The notes beneath the pieces were generated by a model. The model ran no database searches. It was not told the origin of the DNA and worked only from the letters and a program-made list of their open reading frames with translations. Of a stretch of 40,448 nucleotides of DNA, positions 34,323 to 40,448 are shown one piece after another. The first letter of the stretch is position 1; each line of letters starts with the position of its first letter. The position numbers and the translations under genes were made by a program. Source of the stretch: JAWXBR01 sp034440235 (lineage in GTDB: Bacteria > Bacteroidota > Ignavibacteria > Kapaibacteriales > Kapaibacteriaceae); contig JAWXBR010000064.1 in NCBI GenBank assembly GCA_034440235.1, positions 1 to 40,448 on the forward strand. The letters are read 5' to 3'.

Positions 34323-35717
34323 TTACTGTATGAATTTTGGATGCATAAGATTTTCCAGTGAGAAGACTTCGCTGATTTTCTCTTCGGTGAGCAGTCCTCG
34401 TTTTCGAACGATATCAATGATATTCCCGCCCGTTTCGAATGCTTCTTTCGCAATTGTTGCACTGACTTCATAACCTAGTATAGGATTGAGCGCAGTAACA
34501 ATGCCAATGGAGTTGAGCACCATGGCACGCGTATGTTCTGGATTTGCAGTGATACCGTTAATGCACTTTGTGCGCAGGATGGTGCAAGCGCGCGTTAGTG
34601 TACCAATAGACTCGAATAGACAGTGCGCAATAACTGGCTCCATGACGTTTAACTGAAGCTGTCCTGCCTCTGCTGCGAATGATATCGTTACGTCATTGCC
34701 AATCACAAGAAAGCACACCTGATTCACAACTTCTGGAATGACTGGATTAACCTTACCAGGCATAATGCTAGAGCCGGGTTGGAGAGGCGGGAGGTTTATT
34801 TCGTTCAGACCTGTACGCGGACCCGATGAGAGCAGACGTAAATCATTGCAAATCTTCGAGAGCTTTACTGCAACGCGTTTGAGCACGCCCGATATCTGCA
34901 CGTAGGCGCCCGTGTCCCAGGTTGCCTCGATGAGATTCAACGACAGCGTCACAGGAATACCCGTGATGTCTGCCAGAATACTAACTGCAATCGGAGGATA
35001 GGTAGGGGGCGCGTTGATGCTCGTTCCAATCGCAGTAGCGCCAAGATTTACTTCGGTAATGAGATCGCGCGCTTCCTGCAATCGACGAATGTCCTCTCCG
35101 ACGTTCACTGCAAACGCATCGAACTCTTGTCCGAGTGTCATGGGCACTGCATCCTGCAACTGCGTACGTCCCATCTTCAACACCTCGGCAAACTCTTGCC
35201 CCTTAGCTGCAAAAGCCCCTTGCAATTCAGACATACATCGTGCGAGTTCGTCGATCTCTCGGTATAACGTTATGCGGAAGGCCGTCGGATATGCGTCGTT
35301 TGTCGACTGCGAAAGGTTGACGTGATCGTTTGGATGTACGATGTCGTAACGTCCCTTTTCATACCCCAGAATTTCCAATGCCTTGTTTGCGATGACCTCG
35401 TTTGCATTCATGTTGGTGGATGTACCAGCACCTCCTTGAATAACATCGACAACAAACTGGTCAGTTAGCTCCCCTGCTATCACTGCATCACAAGCTTTCA
35501 CAATTGCATTAGCAAGTGTGGCATCAAGAACGCCGCACTGCTGATTTGCTAACGCGGCGGCTTTCTTTACATAGGCTAGTCCGGCGATGAAGGCCGGTGT
35601 GTGGCCGATAGCCACACCAGTGATTGGGAAGTTCTCTAGACCGCGTAGTGTCTGCACACCGTAGTACGCATGGTCGGGAAGTTCTCTTTCTCCGAGGAAG
35701 TCGTGCTCTATTCTCAT
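34323..35717 (-). CDS. aspA: Aspartate ammonia-lyase
   Basis: 464 residues from ATG 35717; the frame extends to 35849 but that part would overlap the divergent ABC gene and has no family similarity. The sequence has the fumarase/aspartase marks HPNDHVNLSQSTND (about 127-140) and the catalytic SS loop GSSIMPGKVNP (about 314-326). KMGRTQLQDAVPMTLGQEF matches aspartase rather than fumarase C, which has KIGRTHLQDATP. The enzyme splits L-aspartate to fumarate and ammonia as a cytosolic tetramer, feeding the TCA cycle. E. coli AspA has 478 residues. It is divergent from the ABC exporter gene, with 42 bases between the starts. Confidence 0.93.
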   Translation of the reverse strand: MRIEHDFLGERELPDHAYYGVQTLRGLENFPITGVAIGHTPAFIAGLAYVKKAAALANQQCGVLDATLANAIVKACDAVIAGELTDQFVVDVIQGGAGTSTNMNANEVIANKALEILGYEKGRYDIVHPNDHVNLSQSTNDAYPTAFRITLYREIDELARCMSELQGAFAAKGQEFAEVLKMGRTQLQDAVPMTLGQEFDAFAVNVGEDIRRLQEARDLITEVNLGATAIGTSINAPPTYPPIAVSILADITGIPVTLSLNLIEATWDTGAYVQISGVLKRVAVKLSKICNDLRLLSSGPRTGLNEINLPPLQPGSSIMPGKVNPVIPEVVNQVCFLVIGNDVTISFAAEAGQLQLNVMEPVIAHCLFESIGTLTRACTILRTKCINGITANPEHTRAMVLNSIGIVTALNPILGYEVSATIAKEAFETGGNIIDIVRKRGLLTEEKISEVFSLENLMHPKFIQ

Positions 35718-35759
35718 ATGCGAATCTACCAAGCGTGACGGTTTCCTTAGTTTCGCAGT

Positions 35760-37565
35760 ATGGTAAACGAACGCGACGACGCACCAAAGAAGGTTGACTA
35801 TCGCCTTTTGCGTCGACTTCTGGCCTTTCTCAAGCCCTATCGGTGGCACATTTTCGGTACGGTTGCGCTAACGCTAACGTCGACAGCGCTCGTGCCGTTA
35901 CGTCCGTACCTGACGAAGGTCGCCATTGACGACCATATCATGACCGGGGACTCACAGGGTCTACTTTGGTTGATCGCCTTGATGATTGGTGCACTGGCAC
36001 TACAGTGGGTCTCGCAGGTGTTTCTGGGCATTGCGCTGACGTGGATCGGACAGCATGTGCTGCTTGACATCCGTAACACCCTGTATAGTCACGTGCAAAC
36101 ACTTGCACTTAGGTATTACGACACCACACCAATCGGACGAATTGTTACGCGTGTTACGAGTGACGTCGAGGCGTTGAACGAACTATTCTCGCAGGGTCTT
36201 GTCAGCATGATTGCAGACATCATGACCATCGTGTGGATTCTCGTCTTCATGCTCATTGTGAGTCCGACCCTCACTGGCCTCACGGTTATCATCCTCCCCT
36301 TCCTGCTCATCGCTTCATTCATTTTTCGTGCAAAGGTGCGTCGGGTCTACAGTCTGATTCGTACACAAGTCGCAAAAATGAACGCCTTTATGAACGAGTT
36401 CATCACTGGCATTGGTGTTGTGCAGCTCTTTAGGCAGGAACCGCGCATGACGCGCGAGTTTGGATCGTTGAACCGCGTACATAGAGAAATGCAGGACAAG
36501 CAGGTCTTCTACTACGCTACTTTTTTTCCAGTTGTTGAATTGCTGAGTGCCATAGCAATTTGTACTGTCTTGTATTATGCTGCGGGCCACATGGGTGTAG
36601 GAGTTGGTGGAATTCAAATCGGTGTAATCATCATGTTCTTCCAATACACCGAGCAGTTTTTTAGACCGATCCGCGACCTCTCAGAACGCTACAACACGCT
36701 CCAGAGCTCGGTTGTAGCATCGGAGCGGATATTTCAGTTACTCGATACAACACACACCGTGCCCGATGCGCCAGAGGCGCGCCCCTTTACAGGATTGCAC
36801 CAAGGCATAACATTCAACGACGTGCATTTTTCGTACGACGGTACGACGCCGGTTCTAAAGGGTGTGAGTTTCGAAGTAAAGAGGGGCGAGACGCTTGCTT
36901 TGGTGGGTGCGACGGGTGCAGGCAAAAGCAGCATTATAAATATTCTTACTAGATTCTACGAATTTCAGGACGGCGATATTATTATCGACGGACGATCGAT
37001 ACGTGGGTGGCAGCAGGATTCTCTGCGCGAACACATTGCAGTGGTATTGCAAGACGTGTTTCTCTTCTCACGTTCGGTAAAAGAAAACATTCGTTTGGGT
37101 CGCACAGAGATTACAGACGAACAGGTAATCGAAGCGGCGCGATCGCTGGGTGCGCTCGACTTTATTAACAGACTGCCCCAGGGTTTCGAGACGAATGTGC
37201 GCGAGCGTGGTGCGGTGCTCAGTACCGGACAAAAACAATTAATCTCGTTTTGTCGCGCGCTTGTTTCTGACCCTGATATACTCATTCTCGACGAAGCCAC
37301 CGCCAGCATTGACACCGAGACAGAGCGCCTTATCGAGCAATCGATATCGACTCTACTAAGTGGTCGAACATCAATCGTAATTGCGCACAGGTTGTCGACA
37401 ATTCAGCGTGCGGATAGAATCGTAGTGCTGCACCATGGTGAAGTTGCAGAACACGGCACACATTCGGAGTTGCTTGCACTTGGCGGTATTTACGCAAAGC
37501 TCCATCGCCTGCAGTTCAAACGCGATGGTGGTTCGGCCCTTGCAACGACTCTAACTACGCCTTAA
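35760..37565 (+). CDS. ABC exporter, MdlB/YheH-like half-transporter
   Basis: 601 residues: six-helix type I exporter domain (about 20-325) followed by the nucleotide-binding domain (about 345-585) with Walker A GATGAGKSS near 383, Q-loop VLQDVFLFS, signature LSTGQKQL near 487, Walker B ILILDEATASID near 507-518, and switch His in IAHRLSTIQ. The Thr in LSTGQ and the GQKQLISFCRAL context resemble the MdlB/YheH type, which usually pairs with a second half; none is in view, so homodimer or distant partner is open. The substrate is unknown: lipid, drug or peptide. Its TAA overlaps the end of the converging pseudouridine-synthase-like gene by 11 bases. Confidence 0.92.
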   Translation: MVNERDDAPKKVDYRLLRRLLAFLKPYRWHIFGTVALTLTSTALVPLRPYLTKVAIDDHIMTGDSQGLLWLIALMIGALALQWVSQVFLGIALTWIGQHVLLDIRNTLYSHVQTLALRYYDTTPIGRIVTRVTSDVEALNELFSQGLVSMIADIMTIVWILVFMLIVSPTLTGLTVIILPFLLIASFIFRAKVRRVYSLIRTQVAKMNAFMNEFITGIGVVQLFRQEPRMTREFGSLNRVHREMQDKQVFYYATFFPVVELLSAIAICTVLYYAAGHMGVGVGGIQIGVIIMFFQYTEQFFRPIRDLSERYNTLQSSVVASERIFQLLDTTHTVPDAPEARPFTGLHQGITFNDVHFSYDGTTPVLKGVSFEVKRGETLALVGATGAGKSSIINILTRFYEFQDGDIIIDGRSIRGWQQDSLREHIAVVLQDVFLFSRSVKENIRLGRTEITDEQVIEAARSLGALDFINRLPQGFETNVRERGAVLSTGQKQLISFCRALVSDPDILILDEATASIDTETERLIEQSISTLLSGRTSIVIAHRLSTIQRADRIVVLHHGEVAEHGTHSELLALGGIYAKLHRLQFKRDGGSALATTLTTP

Positions 37566-39315
37566 ACAGTCGATCTGAAATACCTTTCCAGATAGACTGT
37601 AGCGATACGTTGTCGTCTTTACCCTTCGTTTTTGCAAGCTCATCGAGTGCCAGTACCTCTTCGTCGGTGAGACGTGTGAAGGCGCCTGGTGAGAGGTTGT
37701 CTGTTGAAAACGGACCAATGCGGCGACGTTCTACGTTAAGCATTTCGATACCCTGGCTCTTAAGGACCTTGGCGATATCAGCCAGGCGGCCGTTATGCAT
37801 ACGAATCATAATCCAGCAGTTGCGCGCATTTTTCTGATGCAGCGTAACGTCGATGATGTCGTCTTCGTCGCCCCACATGTTCTTGAGAATCTTCTTCGTC
37901 TTCGTGAGTTCGGTTTTCTTGACTTGCCGATGAACTTTTACACAAATATCTTTTGTAAACGCGGCAAACGGAGACGTCAGATGATTCTTATGCGCATCGT
38001 CGTTCGAGACAACAACAATTCCCGCTGCAGATTTCGGCAACGCACCCGTTGGCACAAACCAGCTGCGTTTGTTTGTTAGGAAGCTATAGAGCGTACGCCT
38101 GTACTCTTCCTTCGAGCCTGCTAGACCGTGCGGCTTATGAAACACAAGTGTGATAGGCTTGATGGTCTTGCGCTGAAGCACGTGGCCATCTACGGCAATT
38201 ACATCTTTGTCGAGTTTGATGTAATGATTTGGCTGAAGAATGGCCTCATCATTAACAGTCACGCGTTGTGCATGAATAGCAAGCAGAGAAATTCCCCTCG
38301 ATGCAAACTGATACGACACAAGTGCCTTTAGCAAGGTAGTACCTGGAATTCGCTTCGGTTTGCCCTCACGTTGCGTCCGTTCAAGACGTGCAACTTGTTT
38401 AGCATCTGGATTGGGCTTCGACCGATCGTATCGTGGTCTGCGGTTCGGGTCGAAGATCTCGCGTCCTTGCTCATCCGCACCTTGGTCTGGTCGCACATAA
38501 TCAGGGCGTGGTCCGCGGTTGTCGGGTCGTGGTCCACGGTTATCCGGACGTGGTCCTGCGCCGTCAGGACGTGGTCCGCGATTATCAGGACGTGGACCTG
38601 CGCCGTCAGGACGTGGTCCGCGATTATCAGGACGTGGACCTGCACCGTCAGGACGAGGTCCGCGATTATCTGGACGTGGTCCGCGATTATCCGGGCGTGG
38701 TCCTCCACCATCTGGTCGTTGACCACGGTTGTCTGGGCGTTGCCCTCGATTATCAGGGCGTGGGCCACGGTCGTCGCGTGGAGCACGGTCGTCGCGTGGA
38801 GCACGGTTGTCGGGGCGTGGGCTACGGTCGTCGCGTGGAGCGCGGTTGTCGGGGCGTGGGCTACGGTCGTCGCGTGGCGCGCGGTTGTCGGGCCGTGGGA
38901 TACGGCCGTCGCGCGGCGGGCGGTTGTCGGGGCGTGGGCTACGGTCGTCGCGTGGCGCGCGGTTATCGTACGGACGTTGTGGATCGCGAGGCTGCTGCGA
39001 ATCTGGTCTGTCGCCGCGTGACCTAAACGTACGCTGACCTCCACCCTGTTCGTAGGAGCGGCGTCTATCGCTCGACCGTTGTGCCTGCTCGGCCTGGAAA
39101 CGCGAAATATTTTGTGTAGGCTGCTTGTCTTCGGGAAAAGGTTCGCGAGGAGGGGGCTCACCCTTGGGCGGACGCTTTGCGTTTGGACCAAAAAAAGCCA
39201 ACTGACTTGAGTCGTCCTCTAAGTCATCCCACGACGTTGCAGGCGTAGGAGGCTTTGTGGGTTCTTTGCGACGATTCGAAGAATCGTCCGGTTGTTTTTC
39301 GTTAGGATCGCTCAT
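37555..39315 (-). CDS. RluB-like protein with repeat-rich N-terminus and altered active site
   Basis: 586 residues from ATG 39315, which overlaps the accA stop (ATGA); a GTG at 39324 is the alternative. Residues 1-110 are charged and disordered. Residues about 113-275 are a low-complexity run of RPDNRGP, RAPRDDRSP and RPDGAGP units. An S4 RNA-binding domain follows (about 327-375), then an RsuA/RluB-type pseudouridine synthase fold ending ERRRIGPFSTDNLSPGAFTRLTDEEVLAL, the normal RluB ending. The catalytic motif GRLDxxTxG is changed to GALPKSAAG at 424-432, so Pro427 replaces the catalytic Asp. Modification of rRNA is therefore doubtful; an RNA-binding or ribosome-assembly role is more likely. 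It is co-transcribed with accA. Confidence 0.85.
   Translation of the reverse strand: MSDPNEKQPDDSSNRRKEPTKPPTPATSWDDLEDDSSQLAFFGPNAKRPPKGEPPPREPFPEDKQPTQNISRFQAEQAQRSSDRRRSYEQGGGQRTFRSRGDRPDSQQPRDPQRPYDNRAPRDDRSPRPDNRPPRDGRIPRPDNRAPRDDRSPRPDNRAPRDDRSPRPDNRAPRDDRAPRDDRGPRPDNRGQRPDNRGQRPDGGGPRPDNRGPRPDNRGPRPDGAGPRPDNRGPRPDGAGPRPDNRGPRPDGAGPRPDNRGPRPDNRGPRPDYVRPDQGADEQGREIFDPNRRPRYDRSKPNPDAKQVARLERTQREGKPKRIPGTTLLKALVSYQFASRGISLLAIHAQRVTVNDEAILQPNHYIKLDKDVIAVDGHVLQRKTIKPITLVFHKPHGLAGSKEEYRRTLYSFLTNKRSWFVPTGALPKSAAGIVVVSNDDAHKNHLTSPFAAFTKDICVKVHRQVKKTELTKTKKILKNMWGDEDDIIDVTLHQKNARNCWIMIRMHNGRLADIAKVLKSQGIEMLNVERRRIGPFSTDNLSPGAFTRLTDEEVLALDELAKTKGKDDNVSLQSIWKGISDRLFKA
38507..38970 (-). repeat. 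21-base coding tandem repeats in the RluB-like gene
   Basis: From 38507 to about 38770 units of exactly 21 bases (on the plus strand CGTGGTCCGCGATTATCAGG and variants) repeat about 12 times; they encode seven-residue PDNRGPR or PDGAGPR units. From about 38770 to 38970 related 39-base units encode RAPRDDRSPRPDN. Because the repeats are GC-rich and in frame, all six frames are open here, which gives false long frames on the plus strand. Confidence 0.85.
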
Positions 39316-40265
39316 TCCGTCCACACGCCCATTGCATAAAATTTTTCGCGTCTTCGCTGCACAAGATCTACCGCCGGGAGTGCTTGCAGTGTAGCAAGCT
39401 CCTCGCCAAGAATTTCTGTTAAGGTTGCAAACGTCGCTTCAGGATCTTGATGTGCGCCACCCAGCGGCTCTGGTATGATGCGATCGACGATGCCGATTTC
39501 GACTAGATCTGGAGCAGTTAATTTCAGTGCCTCTGCTGCTTGCTCTTTATAGTCCCAACTACGCCAAAGAATCGACGAGCACGACTCCGGTGCAATTACT
39601 GAGTACCACGAATTCTCCATCATGAGAATGCGGTCTCCAACACCGATACCCAAAGCCCCTCCACTAGCCCCCTCACCAATAATTACAATGATGATGGGTA
39701 CACGCAGTTCCGCCATAAGGAAGAGGTTTCGCGCGATGGCTTCAGCTTGGCCTCGCTCTTCTGCTTCAAGTCCGGGGAACGCCCCTGGGGTGTCGAGAAA
39801 GCATATCACAGGTTTGTTAAAGCGTTCTGCTAACTTAAACAACCGATGGGCCTTACGATATCCCTCTGGATTGGGCATGCCGAAGTTGCGGTACAGGTTC
39901 GATTTCGTATCGCGACCCTTCTGGTGTCCGATTAGCATCACCCCCGACCCCTCAAAGCTGGCGAGACCGCCTACGATTGCGGGGTCGTCACGAAACGAGC
40001 GATCGCCATGCAATTCGACAAAGTCGGTAAACATGTGCGTGAAGTAATCTAGTGAGTACGGTCTATCGGGATGTCGCGCAATCTGCACACGTTGCCACCG
40101 AGTGAGGTCTCGGTAGACATCGCTACGTAATTGGTTAACCTGCGCCTCGAGTTCTTCGATCTGCGGCTGAATATCTAGCGTGTCTGCAAGAGCACGCATT
40201 TCCGCAATCTTCTTCTCGAGCTCGACGATCGGTTTCTCGAATTCAAGGGTGACGTTGCTGGCCAC
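39312..40265 (-). CDS. accA: Acetyl-CoA carboxylase carboxyltransferase subunit alpha
   Basis: 317 residues, close to the 319 of E. coli AccA, starting at a GTG (40265). Recognisable pieces are the N-terminal helical EKPIVELEKKIAEM, ARHPDRPYSLDY, FVELHGDRSFRDD, IGHQKGRDT, NFGMPNPEGYRKA, CFLDTPGAFPG, the oxyanion-hole segment GEGASGGALGIGVGD, and SVIAPESCSSILWR. With AccD it transfers CO2 from carboxybiotin to acetyl-CoA, the first step of fatty acid synthesis, in the cytosol. The start lies inside the end of the sugar transferase gene (23-base overlap), and the stop overlaps the RluB-like start. Confidence 0.97.
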   Translation of the reverse strand: MASNVTLEFEKPIVELEKKIAEMRALADTLDIQPQIEELEAQVNQLRSDVYRDLTRWQRVQIARHPDRPYSLDYFTHMFTDFVELHGDRSFRDDPAIVGGLASFEGSGVMLIGHQKGRDTKSNLYRNFGMPNPEGYRKAHRLFKLAERFNKPVICFLDTPGAFPGLEAEERGQAEAIARNLFLMAELRVPIIIVIIGEGASGGALGIGVGDRILMMENSWYSVIAPESCSSILWRSWDYKEQAAEALKLTAPDLVEIGIVDRIIPEPLGGAHQDPEATFATLTEILGEELATLQALPAVDLVQRRREKFYAMGVWTE

Positions 40266-40448
40266 GTAGCTTTCGAAGGAAGTGTTTCAGAATAATCTCC
40301 ACATCGAGTGCGAGTGCGAAGCGGTCTACGTAGTAATCGTTCAGTTGGGTGATAGCTGACGCAGTGAGTTTGTGTGGATGATTAATGTGCACCAGTCCGA
40401 TGATGCCTTCTTTACCAGCCTGACGACGCCTGCCGTCAGGGTACAGAC
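40243..40448 (-). CDS. Bacterial sugar transferase, C-terminal fragment
   Basis: A reading frame enters from the right edge and ends at TGA (40243-40245), about 67 residues visible. GIIGLVHINHPHKL followed by LNDYYVDRFALALDVEIILK is the usual end of WcaJ/PglC-type sugar-phosphate transferases (compare GLTG-Q, YY-x-SLWLD-ILLKT). These membrane enzymes start polysaccharide assembly by moving a sugar phosphate to undecaprenyl phosphate. Only the tail is seen, so the catalytic part cannot be judged. It overlaps the accA start by 23 bases. Confidence 0.65.
   Translation of the reverse strand, partial: LYPDGRRRQAGKEGIIGLVHINHPHKLTASAITQLNDYYVDRFALALDVEIILKHFLRKLRGQQRHP

Noticed and set aside
34323..35717. 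Fumarase C instead of aspartase
   Set aside because: KMGRTQLQDAVPM is the aspartase form, and YYGVQTLRG also fits AspA.
35718..35849. N-terminal extension of the aspartase frame
   Set aside because: It overlaps the divergent ABC gene, lacks family similarity, and the ATG at 35717 matches the usual start of aspartases.
38507..38770. CRISPR array
   Set aside because: The 21-base repeats have no spacers and are coding.
38371..39037. Several long open frames on both strands in the RluB-like gene
   Set aside because: They come from the GC-rich 21- and 39-base repeats, which keep all frames open; only the minus-strand frame continues into S4 and synthase-like sequence.

Overview
The window looks like a chromosome segment of a Gram-negative bacterium of the Bacteroidota/Chlorobiota (FCB) group. 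The evidence is several secreted proteins with C-terminal tails of type IX secretion (T9SS type A) character, a giant TANFOR-like protein, a beta-barrel outer-membrane protein, and few strong Shine-Dalgarno sites. A Kapabacteria/Ignavibacteria-like lineage would fit, but this is inference and no marker gene settles it. I saw no rRNA, tRNA, CRISPR array, insertion sequence or phage gene.

Layout. (1) 1-6528, minus strand: an operon of a T9SS cargo protein with Ca-binding-like loops, a 14-cysteine secreted protein, and a very large RHS/YD-repeat protein that runs off the left edge (1661 codons visible). (2) 6529-7078: non-coding gap with a possible promoter. (3) 7079-16300, plus strand: a cell-surface cluster of an outer-membrane beta-barrel protein, a 1698-residue TANFOR-like protein and a tandem fibronectin type III protein, closed by a two-way hairpin terminator. 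(4) 16340-33892: a 17.5-kb copper-handling island. It holds a Met-rich DUF305 lipoprotein (minus strand); a coupled trio of multicopper oxidase, CECC-motif propeller protein and MbnP-like protein; a heavy-metal-binding lipoprotein; a CusC/CusB/CusA-type efflux system; an HMA-AraC regulator; a CopA P-type ATPase; an anchored cupredoxin; a second CECC propeller; and a periplasmic HMA protein. (5) 33925-40448: ordinary genes, namely fluoride channel CrcB, aspartase AspA, an ABC exporter, an RluB-like protein with a degenerate active site, AccA and the end of a sugar transferase.

How the island may work (inference). CopA moves Cu(I) out of the cytoplasm. The cupredoxin, HMA, HMBD and DUF305 proteins would bind it in the envelope, and the RND system would export it across the outer membrane. 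The oxidase, propeller and MbnP proteins appear to be sent to the cell surface by T9SS, where they could oxidise or capture copper. The HMA-AraC protein is the natural candidate regulator. A composite sequence motif recurs in front of the HMBD gene, the regulator gene and copA.

The best candidates for something undescribed are the oxidase-CECC-MbnP operon with T9SS tails and no MbnH in view, the paired CECC/GCPxTGP propellers, the shared three-site leader motif, and the short tandem repeats that start inside the last codons of three copper genes and run over their stop codons.
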